The notes: generated by a model from the sequence alone, not told the origin. 64,000 nt of DNA from Sphingobacterium olei (GCF_005048855.1 NZ_SUME01000002.1:415057-479056); one strand, 5' to 3'; counted from the first letter of the stretch, positions 24,874-33,687 are shown. A program made the numbers and translations.

Positions 24874-25506
24874 ATGAGTTTTACAGGTAAAAATTTCCCA
24901 AACATTACAGTAAGTGCAATCGATTATTTAGGTGACAACCTATCAATCAACATTTTTGAGAAAGCTCAACAAGAAAACAAAAAAGTCGTATTATTCTGGT
25001 ATCCAAAAGATTTTACTTTTGTATGCCCTACAGAATTACACGCGTTCCAAGAGGCTACGGCCGAATTCGAAAAGCGTAATACAATCGTTATAGGTGCTTC
25101 TTGTGACTCTAATGAGGTACACTTTGCTTGGTTAAATACAGCTAAAGACAACGGCGGAATTGAAGGTGTTGAATACCCTATCCTAGCAGATACTAACCGC
25201 AACTTGTCCAGTATCTTAGGGATTTTAGACGTGAAGGAAATAGAACACCCAGAGTTTGGTACTATTGCCGAAGGTGATGCAGTGTCTTACCGTGCAACCT
25301 ACTTAATCGACGAAACGGGGAAAGTATTCCACGAATCAGTAAATGATATGCCCCTAGGTCGTAACGTAAAAGAATATATCCGTCTTATCGATGCATATAC
25401 GCATGTACAACAACATGGTGAGGTATGTCCAGCAAACTGGGAAGAAGGTAAAGACGCTATGAATGCAACCCGCGAAGGAGTAGCTTCATACTTGTCAATG
25501 AATTAA
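24874..25506 (+). CDS. 2-Cys peroxiredoxin (AhpC/Prx1 type)
   Basis: The 210-residue protein is a typical 2-Cys peroxiredoxin. The peroxidatic Cys51 lies in 'FTFVCPTELHAF' and the resolving Cys185 in 'GEVCPANW' near the C-terminus. It reduces H2O2 and organic peroxides in the cytoplasm, recycled by a thioredoxin-like partner. A longer frame opens at 24802, but its first 24 residues are promoter DNA, so ATG 24874 is used. The thioredoxin-like gene 55 bases downstream is the obvious candidate for its reductant. Confidence 0.95.
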   Translation: MSFTGKNFPNITVSAIDYLGDNLSINIFEKAQQENKKVVLFWYPKDFTFVCPTELHAFQEATAEFEKRNTIVIGASCDSNEVHFAWLNTAKDNGGIEGVEYPILADTNRNLSSILGILDVKEIEHPEFGTIAEGDAVSYRATYLIDETGKVFHESVNDMPLGRNVKEYIRLIDAYTHVQQHGEVCPANWEEGKDAMNATREGVASYLSMN

Positions 25507-25520
25507 TTAAATACACTATC

Positions 25521-25545
25521 AAGGGGGGATCGTCCTACCCCCCTT
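25521..25545 (+). other. GC-rich hairpin between the peroxiredoxin and thioredoxin genes
   Basis: AAGGGGGG (25521-25528) pairs perfectly with CCCCCCTT (25538-25545) around a nine-base loop. No long T-run follows. It is more likely an attenuating or 3'-end-stabilising hairpin that lets peroxiredoxin be made in excess than a full terminator. Confidence 0.6.
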
Positions 25546-25561
25546 TACCAAAAATATTATC

Positions 25562-25876
25562 ATGTTAAAAGAATTAGAGAACGACTCGTTACAAGAGGCT
25601 GTAAGTAGCGGCGATACGGTAATGGTACAATATTCTGCGTCATGGTGTGGTAATTGCCGCATTATGAAACCAAAATTCAAGAAACTAGCAACGGAGAATG
25701 AGCAAATCTCTTTTATCATCGTCGATGCAGAAAAATTTCCTGAGTCAAGAAAATTAGCTAACGTAAATAATCTGCCCACCTTTGCTGCCTTTAAAAATGG
25801 CCAATTGGTGAATCAAGTGCAAACGAACAAAATAGAAGGATTAATAGATTTATTAAATGAAGTTACCAGTAATTAA
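25562..25876 (+). CDS. Thioredoxin-family protein
   Basis: The 104-residue protein is a single cytoplasmic thioredoxin fold with active site Cys29-Gly-Asn-Cys32 ('SASWCGNCRIMKP') and cis-Pro in 'NNLPTFAAF'. The CGNC centre differs from the CGPC of classical thioredoxin, which suggests a dedicated partner. It lies between a 2-Cys peroxiredoxin and a small conserved gene whose start overlaps its end by 20 bases. The likely job is recycling the peroxiredoxin. Confidence 0.9.
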   Translation: MLKELENDSLQEAVSSGDTVMVQYSASWCGNCRIMKPKFKKLATENEQISFIIVDAEKFPESRKLANVNNLPTFAAFKNGQLVNQVQTNKIEGLIDLLNEVTSN

Positions 25877-26114
25877 GCACCTAACCGATTTTATTGAACA
25901 AAATGATGTCGACTACGTGTTAGAAACTATCGAGACATTAGAAGCTTTGACAGAAGTGTCATCTTTAAAAGACGAGGAGCTCGACGTTATTGGTGAAATG
26001 ATTTCGAACATGTATGGTGCCGTAGAGGTAGATAAACTGATAAAAGAGGGCACACCTAAAAAAGAAGCGTTGAATTCCTTCATGAAACGTGTATTAGGAT
26101 CTATAGATAAATAA
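25857..26114 (+). CDS. Small conserved protein of the peroxiredoxin operon (DUF6952-like)
   Basis: The 85-residue acidic, helical protein ('KHLTDFIEQNDVDYVLETIE', ending 'FMKRVLGSIDK') matches, from memory, a small family found in Bacteroidota next to peroxiredoxin/thioredoxin pairs (DUF6952). It has no cysteine, so it is not itself redox active; an adaptor or regulatory role is possible. Its start lies inside the thioredoxin gene (20-base overlap), so translation is coupled. The family number is the least certain part of this call. Confidence 0.7.
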   Translation: MKLPVIKHLTDFIEQNDVDYVLETIETLEALTEVSSLKDEELDVIGEMISNMYGAVEVDKLIKEGTPKKEALNSFMKRVLGSIDK

Positions 26115-26182
26115 GCATTTGTTCATAACTTATTTTGTGTGGAAAATTTTTTTTAACAGTTGTACCATTATATTATTCTTTT

Positions 26183-26200
26183 TATAGTACTTTTACTATA
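26183..26200. promoter_or_regulatory. Perfect inverted repeat, possible operator
   Basis: TATAGTA-CTTT-TACTATA is a perfect 7-base dyad with a four-base centre, in the gap between the peroxiredoxin operon and the PIG-L gene. No regulator can be assigned. Confidence 0.25.
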
Positions 26201-26310
26201 GTTGAAAGGTTACTCCCTTAAAGCTGGTGAGTTTGAACTGAACATGCATTTAATACCACTACATTAGAAGCATCACTGTTTTAAGACAAAAAAGATTTTT
26301 AATTGTTGGT

Positions 26311-26344
26311 AAAAGGAATCAAAAGTAAATTTTGATTCCTTTTA
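26311..26344 (+). terminator. Terminator before the PIG-L gene
   Basis: AAAAGGAATCAAAA (26311-26324) pairs with TTTTGATTCCTTTT (26330-26343) around GTAAA, followed by more T/A. It should end the peroxiredoxin transcript, although it lies about 200 bases beyond the last stop. Confidence 0.75.
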
Positions 26345-26345
26345 T

Positions 26346-26353
26346 TATTTTTG
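26346..26353 (+). promoter_or_regulatory. -7 box (TATTTTTG) for the PIG-L gene
   Basis: TATTTTTG fits TAnnTTTG and lies 19 bases before the ATG at 26373. It overlaps the tail of the preceding terminator, leaving no room for a clear -33 element. Confidence 0.4.
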
Positions 26354-26372
26354 AGAAGTCATCAAAGTCATT

Positions 26373-28799
26373 ATGAGATTAGAATATTTAAGTTTAATAC
26401 TGTGTATGCTATTCGGCATGCATATATCTGTCGCTCAACACACTTCCCTATCTTCTTCGGAGATCAAGTTAAAACTTGAAAAATTAAATATATTAGGCTC
26501 CGTTCTCTATTTTGCGGCACATCCTGATGACGAAAACACCAAGCTTATCGCTTACCTAGCGCAAGATAGAAAATATAAAACAGGATACTTATCCTTGACA
26601 AGAGGCGATGGTGGCCAAAACCTCATTGGCACAGAACAAGGTATTGAACTTGGGTTAATCCGTACACAAGAGTTGCTCGCCGCTCGGAAAATTGACAAAG
26701 GAGAGCAATTTTTCACCTCTGCTTATGACTTCGGATTTTCCAAAACGCATCAAGAAACTTTCGACTTCTGGGATAAAGAAACTGTTCTTAGAGAAGCAGT
26801 CTATATTATTCGCAAGCTAAGGCCGGATGTGATCATCACCCGTTTCCCTCCCGACGAACGAGGTGGCCACGGTCATCATCAGGCTTCCGCGATACTCGCA
26901 CACGAGGCCTATTTAGCCGCGGCGGACGACAGCAAATACCCTGACCAATTTACTACCGTAAAACCGTGGAAGGCCAAACGTTTGGTCTGGAACACGGCCA
27001 ACTTTGGAGGAATGAATAACACTTCTGAAGATCAACTATCGATCGACATTGGAAACTATAACCCCTTGATAGGGATATCTTACGGAGAAATATCTGCAAA
27101 AAGTCGCTCCCAACACAAAAGTCAGGGATTCGGCTCAGCTTCAAGTAGGGGGAAAAGTATTGAATATTTTGAGCATGTAGCAGGAGAAGAAGCGAAACAA
27201 GATCTCTTTGACGGAATACTCACCTCATGGGATAGAGTACCAAAATCAACCGGTATTGAGCAATTAATAAACAAGATAAACACACAATTTAATTCCAATC
27301 ATCCGGAGAACTCCATAAATGATTTAATCCTCTTGTTAAAAGACATCCAAAAGGTTGAAGACAACTATTGGGTAGCCGAAAAATCAAGTGAGATCAAAGA
27401 ATTAATACTGGCTTGTGCGGGTATCTGGATAGATGCAACAACACCTAAGACACGATATGTGGCCGGAGAAACGGTTCCTGTAACGCTTGAGGCCATCGTA
27501 AGACGTCCTAATGTCGCAGTAGAGATTCTTTCGGGACAGCAGACAGCGAGTTTAAAAACAAATGAACTGTGGAAAGAATCCCAGAATGTGACCTGGGATT
27601 ATACCACACAGCCCTATTGGTTGGCCAGTCCACATACGCTTGGGAAATTTGATGTTAAAGTAGAAGATGTCGGCTATCCGGAGAATAAAAACCGTCCAAC
27701 TGTTACGTTCCATTTCCAAATCAACAATCAGGAAATCGACATTGATCAACAGGTCCGTTTTCGTTTTGTAGACCCGGTAAGGGGAGAGTTGTATCACCCA
27801 ATTGCGATCATGCCCGACCTAACGGCTAAACCAAGTCTTACTTCGGTATTGTCGAAAAATGGGGAGTCTCAATCGGTCGAATTAACTTTTGAAAACCACC
27901 ATCCGTCTAAAAAGGAATACCACATTACTGTTAACCATCCTATCGGCTGGGCTGTGGACCAGCAGAGAATTTTGTTAGATTTTAATGAATCAGACATCAT
28001 CTCCAAAACATTTACCCTCCAACCTAACGGCGATAATCGTCTAGATACAACTGATTATCTATTCTTCTCCGAAAATGGGGAAACGATATCGGATTCCAAA
28101 TTCATTCAGTACGATCACATTCCGAATATTTCCTGGTTTCCGCCTGTAAAGATCGTATTGAAAAAGGTAGATCTTATAAATCCAATAAAAAGGGTAGGGT
28201 ATATCCATGGAGCCGGAGATTTAATCCCGCAATCGCTTTCGGCAATCGGAATCGATGTAACGGTGCTAAATTCAAATCAAATCACCAGTGCTCACTTAAC
28301 ACAATTCGACGCCGTAGTTCTAGGCGTGCGCATATTTAATGTCAATGTAAATAGTTCACGAATTCTATCTGAATTATTAGATTACACTAAAAATGGAGGA
28401 ACGGTATTGATACAATATAATGTCAATAGCCGTCTTCAAACCAGCAATCTAGGGCCCTATCCTTTTAACATCACCCGAAATCGTGTTACGGAAGAAAATG
28501 CACAGGTTCATTTTGACAAAAATGATCCAGCACTTAATTTTCCAAATAGGCTAACGGACGCCGATTTCGAAGGATGGATACAAGAAAGAGGCTTATACTT
28601 CGCAGATAATATAGACAAAAACTACCGTACTCCGCTCGTAATGAATGACAAGAATGAAGTGCCTAATAAAGGTTCTTTGCTAATTGCAAAATATGGCGAG
28701 GGCAAATTTGTGTATACTTCTGTATCATTTTTCAGACAATTACCGGCCGGAGTCCCCGGAGCTTACAGATTATTTGTAAATTTACTGACTAAAGAATAG
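26373..28799 (+). CDS. Exported PIG-L/LmbE-family deacetylase, large multidomain form
   Basis: The 808-residue protein has a signal peptide (about 1-21) and a PIG-L zinc deacetylase domain at about 45-260. The first metal motif is 'AAHPDDENTK' (His50, Asp52-Asp53) and the second lies in 'FPPDERGGHGHHQAS'. Beta-rich regions follow, then a C-terminal flavodoxin/amidotransferase-like domain ('YIHGAGDLIPQSLSAIGIDV'). PIG-L enzymes remove N-acetyl groups from GlcNAc-containing molecules. The long exported Bacteroidota form has no assigned substrate. It stands alone. Confidence 0.87.
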   Translation: MRLEYLSLILCMLFGMHISVAQHTSLSSSEIKLKLEKLNILGSVLYFAAHPDDENTKLIAYLAQDRKYKTGYLSLTRGDGGQNLIGTEQGIELGLIRTQELLAARKIDKGEQFFTSAYDFGFSKTHQETFDFWDKETVLREAVYIIRKLRPDVIITRFPPDERGGHGHHQASAILAHEAYLAAADDSKYPDQFTTVKPWKAKRLVWNTANFGGMNNTSEDQLSIDIGNYNPLIGISYGEISAKSRSQHKSQGFGSASSRGKSIEYFEHVAGEEAKQDLFDGILTSWDRVPKSTGIEQLINKINTQFNSNHPENSINDLILLLKDIQKVEDNYWVAEKSSEIKELILACAGIWIDATTPKTRYVAGETVPVTLEAIVRRPNVAVEILSGQQTASLKTNELWKESQNVTWDYTTQPYWLASPHTLGKFDVKVEDVGYPENKNRPTVTFHFQINNQEIDIDQQVRFRFVDPVRGELYHPIAIMPDLTAKPSLTSVLSKNGESQSVELTFENHHPSKKEYHITVNHPIGWAVDQQRILLDFNESDIISKTFTLQPNGDNRLDTTDYLFFSENGETISDSKFIQYDHIPNISWFPPVKIVLKKVDLINPIKRVGYIHGAGDLIPQSLSAIGIDVTVLNSNQITSAHLTQFDAVVLGVRIFNVNVNSSRILSELLDYTKNGGTVLIQYNVNSRLQTSNLGPYPFNITRNRVTEENAQVHFDKNDPALNFPNRLTDADFEGWIQERGLYFADNIDKNYRTPLVMNDKNEVPNKGSLLIAKYGEGKFVYTSVSFFRQLPAGVPGAYRLFVNLLTKE

Positions 28800-28854
28800 C
28801 ATACTACATCTTCTCGATAAAATAAATTCAAAGGCAGAGGAGAAATCAATATAT

Positions 28855-28889
28855 TTGCATTTTATAAAAAGCAAATATCTTTAAGTTTA
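28855..28889 (+). promoter_or_regulatory. Promoter of the symporter operon, third relative of the shared element
   Basis: TTTGC at 28854-28858 and GCAAA at 28871-28875 are followed after six bases by TAAGTTTA at 28882-28889. The GCAAA-N6-TAAGTTT part is spaced exactly as at comM and pfkA, while the upstream arm is four bases farther away. Four bases separate the -7 box from the ATG, predicting a leaderless mRNA. Confidence 0.5.
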
Positions 28890-28893
28890 TAAT

Positions 28894-29091
28894 ATGGAAA
28901 ATCAAGTAACTGAAACTAAATCTTTGAACGTAAAAAGTTTAATCTTATTAATAGGAGTAATATTTGGTGCTTTAATATCTTTCGCCGCGAATGATACCTT
29001 CTTAAGTATTATCGGTGGAGCTGTGGTAGGATTGATTATTGCTATTTTATTCAACTCGTATATATTACCGCAAAAACCGCATGACAGGTAA
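28894..29091 (+). CDS. Small two-helix membrane protein upstream of the symporter
   Basis: The 65-residue protein has a short polar N-terminus and two membrane helices (about 14-31 and 36-57: 'LILLIGVIFGALISFAA', 'IGGAVVGLIIAILFNSYI'), with no recognised family. It is the first gene of a three-gene set: its last 11 bases overlap a 39-codon gene whose stop in turn overlaps the symporter start. This tight coupling suggests a subunit or assembly factor of the transporter. Confidence 0.7.
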   Translation: MENQVTETKSLNVKSLILLIGVIFGALISFAANDTFLSIIGGAVVGLIIAILFNSYILPQKPHDR

Positions 29092-29200
29092 AGGATTACC
29101 ACCATTCATACGTAGCTGGCGACAATTCTATATTCTAGTTGTAGCTTGGCTCGTCGTGTGTATCTTATTCATGTATCTGTTTACCCTATACTATTCATGA
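29081..29200 (+). CDS. 39-residue single-helix membrane protein coupled to the symporter
   Basis: An ATG at 29081 opens a 39-codon frame ending at TGA 29198-29200. The product has a basic, aromatic N-terminus (FIRSWRQFYILV) and one strong membrane helix at about 17-37, as expected for a real micro-protein anchored by a positive inside segment. Its TGA overlaps the symporter ATG (ATGA at 29197-29200), and its start overlaps the preceding gene by 11 bases. Both overlaps are signatures of translational coupling. Small subunits of sodium symporters are known in other families. Confidence 0.7.
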   Translation: MTGKGLPPFIRSWRQFYILVVAWLVVCILFMYLFTLYYS

Positions 29201-30906
29201 GTACTATTGACTGGATAGTACTCTTTATTACGTTACTTTTGATTATTCTTTTCGGAATATTCAAAAGCAGAAATATCAAAAATATTGACGGTTATCTACT
29301 GGGAAACCGTTCTTTACCTTGGTACAATGTAGGTTTTTCCGTGATGGCCACTCAAGCTAGCGCCATTACATTTTTGTCCGCACCGGGTTTAGCCTACTCT
29401 TCCGGGATGAGTTTCGTACAATTCTATTTCGGTTTACCACTAGCGATGATCGTACTCTGTATTACCTTTGTCCCCATATTTCATCGGCTTAAAGTATACA
29501 CCGCTTACGAGTTTCTAGAAAAACGATTTGATATCAAAACCCGATCACTTACAGCGGCATTATTCTTAATCCAACGTGGCATATCTACAGGTATCACCAT
29601 CTTCGCGCCTTCCATTATATTGTCTACCATCTTACATATTGATGTAACATATACCACCTTGGTTATCGGGAGCATGGTGGTGTTATATACGGTCTATGGG
29701 GGGACAAAAGCGGTCTCTTATACGCAACTCTTGCAGATGGCTATCATATTTAGCGGCTTACTTGCAGCAGGATTTACGGTCATACACTTATTACCGGCTG
29801 ATATTGGGTTAAAGGAAGCACTTCATATTGCTGGGAAATCGGGCAAAACGAACGCCATTGATTTTACATTCGATCTGAGCAATCAATATACGGTATGGAC
29901 TGGGTTAATTGGAGGCTTTTTCTTGCAACTGTCTTATTTTGGAACCGATCAAAGCCAAGTAGGACGATACCTCACCGGTTCTTCTATTCGCGACAGTAGA
30001 CTAGGCTTATTGATGAATGGTCTGTTGAAAGTGCCCATGCAATTCTGCATTCTATTAATTGGGATTCTCGTATTTGCCTATTATCAATATCATACTCCAC
30101 CGATTTTTTTCAATGAGCTGGAAACAGACAAATTGCTCAAAAGCGAATATAAAAACGAGTATAATGCGATATTAGAGACTCATCAGAAATTAAGCGCTGA
30201 AAAAACGGCTGTTATTCATGAGCTAACCAAAGGTGTCAATCAGGATAATGAAGGACAAGTAGATGCAAGCAGAGAAAAACTCGCTCAGCTCAATGAAGCG
30301 GGGACACAATTAAGGGAGCAGGTCATCACGTTAATAAAGAAAAACGACGCCACTGCGGAAACGAACGATAACAATTATATCTTTTTATCCTTTATCACCT
30401 CTACATTTCCCAAAGGATTTATCGGTCTTCTCATTGCTATTATTTTTCTGGCGTCCATGGGAGCCACCGCAAGCGCGATTAACTCCTTGGCTTCGACTAC
30501 CGTGATCGATATTTATAAACGCTTCGTTAACAAAAATGGCTCGGAAACAAACTATTTAAGGGCGTCACGACTATTTACACTTTTGTGGGGTATATTTACG
30601 GTGATCATTGCTTTGTATGCCAGCAAACTAGGCAACCTACTCGAAGCAGTAAATATTCTAGGGTCTCTCTTCTATGGTACTATTCTTGGTATTTTTCTAG
30701 TTGCCTTCTATTTCAAGCGTATAAAGGGGCAGGCGGTCTTTTGGGCAGCCCTTTTATCCGAGGCAGTTGTTGTCACGATATGGAAATTAGATGTCATTGC
30801 TTTTTTATGGCTCAACGTAATCGGTTGTGTTGCGGTGATCCTTATAGGTTTATTCCTACAATCTATTTGGAAACAACGGAATTTTCAACAAGCAGAAACA
30901 GATTAA
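29197..30906 (+). CDS. Sodium:solute symporter (SSS family)
   Basis: The 569-residue protein has about 13 membrane helices with SSS hallmarks: 'YLLGNRSLPWYNVGFSVMAT', 'AYEFLEKRFDIKTRSLTAAL', and 'QLSYFGTDQSQVGRYL' in the sodium-coupled core. An insertion of about 90 hydrophilic, coiled-coil-like residues (about 305-400) interrupts the helices. The family imports sugars, sialic acids, amino acids or vitamins with Na+; the substrate cannot be read here. The frame opens at 29146, but ATG 29197, overlapping the upstream stop in ATGA, is the natural start. The stop shares TTAA with the convergent amidase gene. Confidence 0.9.
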   Translation: MSTIDWIVLFITLLLIILFGIFKSRNIKNIDGYLLGNRSLPWYNVGFSVMATQASAITFLSAPGLAYSSGMSFVQFYFGLPLAMIVLCITFVPIFHRLKVYTAYEFLEKRFDIKTRSLTAALFLIQRGISTGITIFAPSIILSTILHIDVTYTTLVIGSMVVLYTVYGGTKAVSYTQLLQMAIIFSGLLAAGFTVIHLLPADIGLKEALHIAGKSGKTNAIDFTFDLSNQYTVWTGLIGGFFLQLSYFGTDQSQVGRYLTGSSIRDSRLGLLMNGLLKVPMQFCILLIGILVFAYYQYHTPPIFFNELETDKLLKSEYKNEYNAILETHQKLSAEKTAVIHELTKGVNQDNEGQVDASREKLAQLNEAGTQLREQVITLIKKNDATAETNDNNYIFLSFITSTFPKGFIGLLIAIIFLASMGATASAINSLASTTVIDIYKRFVNKNGSETNYLRASRLFTLLWGIFTVIIALYASKLGNLLEAVNILGSLFYGTILGIFLVAFYFKRIKGQAVFWAALLSEAVVVTIWKLDVIAFLWLNVIGCVAVILIGLFLQSIWKQRNFQQAETD

Positions 30907-31832
30907 TAGTATCTCTTATAGATATTGTATAAAACGGTTCTGTCATAGGCCGTCAGAATTCCGTTCACTTCTTTAATAATAAATTTGCGTTTAAAAGCCC
31001 TAATAGCCGCCTCCTCGTTACTGACATCGTATCCAATTATCTTGAGTGCATCAACGGGGTTGAAGTTAAAAGGAGGCTGAATCAAAAAACTTTCGTCATA
31101 CCAAACACCAAATCCTCTTTCTGCCAATAATTTCCAGGGAAAAAACACATTCGGATCGTCTTTTCTAGTGGGAGCAATATCTGCATGTCCGATGAAGTTA
31201 GTGTGCGGAATAGTATATTTTGTCTTCAAGGTATCAAGCAACAGCAGTAATGAATTGATCTGAGGATCAGGAAAGGGTTCCCTTCCATTATTATCCAGCT
31301 CTATTCCTATAGACATGGAATTCATATCCGTGATTTGGCCCCACTTAGATCGTCCTGCATGCCATGCCCGCTCATAATCGTTGAGCATCTGTACAACTCG
31401 TCCATCACGACCGATAACATAGTGCGCACTTACTTTCGAATGCTCTACCTGAAATGTGCGGATGGTCTGTGTGATACTATTTTGGGAAGTATGGTGAATA
31501 ATGACAAAATTGGGTTTACGCAAATCATAATGAATGGCGCTAGTCCAATCCGCGCCCTTGTGTATCCCTGTTCTTTTTTGTTCTTGTACCTTTTCTTCCG
31601 GAGTTAATATACGTTCCGAAAACCTTTGATCTAATGGCAATGTGTCTACAGAGGGCTTCAAGATCACTATTGGAGAGTCCAATGTTAAATTTACCGCGGG
31701 AACAAAGGTATCCAGTCTGCCGAGTATATCCACAGGCTTTATAATCGACGCAGACTGTAAAATCTGCTTTTTTGTTCCGCACCCCACCAAACTGAGAACA
31801 AATACCAATACACAAAGCAAGTTTAATTTCAT
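30903..31832 (-). CDS. N-acetylmuramoyl-L-alanine amidase lipoprotein (Amidase_2/AmpD-like)
   Basis: The 309-residue protein has a lipoprotein signal with lipobox 'LVGC' (Cys18). The zinc amidase domain spans about 105-240: metal ligands lie in 'VIIHHTS', then 'SAHYVIGRDGRVVQM', 'WHAGRSKW' and 'GHADIAPTRKDDPN', the last supplying further ligands. It cleaves the bond between muramic acid and the stem peptide, probably in the periplasm. Turnover or recycling of peptidoglycan fits the two glucosaminidase genes nearby. Confidence 0.9.
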   Translation of the reverse strand: MKLNLLCVLVFVLSLVGCGTKKQILQSASIIKPVDILGRLDTFVPAVNLTLDSPIVILKPSVDTLPLDQRFSERILTPEEKVQEQKRTGIHKGADWTSAIHYDLRKPNFVIIHHTSQNSITQTIRTFQVEHSKVSAHYVIGRDGRVVQMLNDYERAWHAGRSKWGQITDMNSMSIGIELDNNGREPFPDPQINSLLLLLDTLKTKYTIPHTNFIGHADIAPTRKDDPNVFFPWKLLAERGFGVWYDESFLIQPPFNFNPVDALKIIGYDVSNEEAAIRAFKRKFIIKEVNGILTAYDRTVLYNIYKRYY

Positions 31833-31847
31833 TCCTCCGTCGTCATG

Positions 31848-32864
31848 TTATTTAGGCAAATTGTAAATAATACCCAAGGACAATGCCTGGCTAAACTGCA
31901 CCTTAGCTTTGTCTTCTCCCTCAACAATATAACCGCTATCATATAAAACTATCCCCCCTAAACTTACATTCACCAAATTGGTAACTTTTGCCGTAAGCGT
32001 AGCATCTAGTCGATGATCGGGATCCCCTATATCCTTATAGTCAGCAAATAAATTATAACGTGATTTTAGATTAAGGTTTTTTGATAAATTTCTATCCAAA
32101 TTAGCTGTAATCTGGAAGGCCAAGTCATTTTTGAAATTCTTCCCTCCTTCAACACCAAATCTTTCTTTTTCCCCTTCAAGAGGCTTTAATCTATTATCCA
32201 AAATTAACGTCTGTCTGGCTGTACCCGTGCCTAAACGCAAAGAAAAGGTATTGTCCGGCTTGTACTCTAAACCAAAAGACTCTGTAAAATATCCCGGTGC
32301 CATAAAATTACTGGTAATGGTATCAATAACTTCAATAACCTCTTCACCTTCGGTTCTCTTTGTATATCTATATCCCGCATCAAATTGCGATTCGAACGTA
32401 AAAGAAAAATACAACGCCCAACTTTTCGCCAATTTATAGGCTAATTTATTATCCCAAAAGATCCGGTCATTATTCTTTTTAGCTAGCTGATCTTTATTCT
32501 TGATCTTACCGTATCGTAAATCGATCTCAGAAACAAAATTGAAATTATCTCTAGTATAATCTGACTTATGCCATATATTCCCTCCTAAAGAGACTGAGTT
32601 AACCCCTCCGGCACTCCAATTATCACTAAAAGAAGCTTGGTTCGCGTTGATACCAAACTTTGTCCAATGCTTCCAATAGTTTACTTCCAAATTTAGCTTT
32701 GGAATAGGTACATTAATCGGGTTGATCTTTAAGCCCTTAGTCGTATCGCTGTCTGCGATATTTGCATCCGGCTTTTCCCGCAGATCTTTCAGATTCACTT
32801 GAGCAATTGATGCGAAGCTACAAACGCTCAGTAAAAAAAATAGAAGTAAAGATGTATGCTTCAT
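31848..32864 (-). CDS. DUF3078 outer-membrane-like protein
   Basis: The protein has a signal peptide (MKHTSLLLFFLLSVCSFASIAQ) and a DUF3078 domain: 'YWKHWTKFGINANQASFSDNWSAGG', read in parts, then amphipathic beta strands to a terminal 'GIIYNLPK'. It is probably a beta-barrel or outer-membrane-associated protein of unknown role, restricted to Bacteroidota. An in-frame ATG seven codons earlier (32885) would overlap the upstream gene by 11 bases. The ATG at 32864 places the signal peptide first and gives 338 residues. Confidence 0.85.
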   Translation of the reverse strand: MKHTSLLLFFLLSVCSFASIAQVNLKDLREKPDANIADSDTTKGLKINPINVPIPKLNLEVNYWKHWTKFGINANQASFSDNWSAGGVNSVSLGGNIWHKSDYTRDNFNFVSEIDLRYGKIKNKDQLAKKNNDRIFWDNKLAYKLAKSWALYFSFTFESQFDAGYRYTKRTEGEEVIEVIDTITSNFMAPGYFTESFGLEYKPDNTFSLRLGTGTARQTLILDNRLKPLEGEKERFGVEGGKNFKNDLAFQITANLDRNLSKNLNLKSRYNLFADYKDIGDPDHRLDATLTAKVTNLVNVSLGGIVLYDSGYIVEGEDKAKVQFSQALSLGIIYNLPK

Positions 32865-32874
32865 AAATGGTGTT

Positions 32875-33627
32875 TTATTTTTCATCGATCAAATGTATGG
32901 GTAATTTTGGTAAAGGTCTATAATTTGGATTTAATTTAAACGTTTCATACTTACTTTTAATATATTCTGTCATTTGGTAATGCCCTGCTGTTTTTGCAAA
33001 AAAGTAGGACGGTCGGTACCGCAGCATAAAATTATCTAATAAAGTACCTTCTAGCCCCGTAACACTTGTAACAATTTCCTTGGTAAACCGTTGATCGATT
33101 ACATTTTCTTCATATTCCTTTTGAAAAAATTTCGTCAATCTGCGAGCATTTTTACCTTCCTTACTAAGCAAATTGTACACCGCGTTTATGCTAAGCCCCG
33201 CTCCGTTCTGACCCACAGAAAAAATATCGCCCGGATCGGCCAATTTATACGCTTTATCATAGTCTTTACGTCGTTGGGCCAGGATCTCTTCCGGAGACTT
33301 TTTACCTGTCACCGTTACGGGGTCAATGTAAATCGTCGCTCGCTTCAGATAAAACAAAAGTACCTTCTGCCCTTCGTAAACCAAGGTATCGCTATAATAA
33401 TTTTCTTTGCTCGCAATTAAATAATCTCCCATTCTCACATGGATACCAAATTCGCCTCGCAAATTGTTGAATACGTTCTCTCCTGTACGGGCATTGATAA
33501 TCAAGACTTTACCGATACGCTGTTTGGTATCTGCATCAAAACCAATCCCCTCCACCCTTTCTTGCGAACTCACGCAAAAAGGCAGAAGAAACAAAACGAG
33601 TAAAAGTTTGATTTTCGCTCTTAACAT
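32875..33627 (-). CDS. Exported protein with CarboxypepD_reg-like N-terminal domain
   Basis: The 250-residue protein has a signal peptide (about 1-21) and then an 80-residue beta-sandwich resembling carboxypeptidase-regulatory-like domains ('GFDADTKQRIGKVLIINART', 'GEFGIHVRMGDYLIASKENY'). A helical C-terminal region contains 'LLSKEGKNARRLTKFFQKEY'. Proteins of this shape sit in the Bacteroidota envelope; the function is unknown. ATG 33627 is preferred over the GTG one codon earlier. It is probably co-transcribed with the DUF3078 gene. Confidence 0.72.
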   Translation of the reverse strand: MLRAKIKLLLVLFLLPFCVSSQERVEGIGFDADTKQRIGKVLIINARTGENVFNNLRGEFGIHVRMGDYLIASKENYYSDTLVYEGQKVLLFYLKRATIYIDPVTVTGKKSPEEILAQRRKDYDKAYKLADPGDIFSVGQNGAGLSINAVYNLLSKEGKNARRLTKFFQKEYEENVIDQRFTKEIVTSVTGLEGTLLDNFMLRYRPSYFFAKTAGHYQMTEYIKSKYETFKLNPNYRPLPKLPIHLIDEK

Positions 33628-33687
33628 CACAAATGTAAAACTACATTTTTGATTAGTTATTTATCTACAATTTAACAACTTTTAAAG

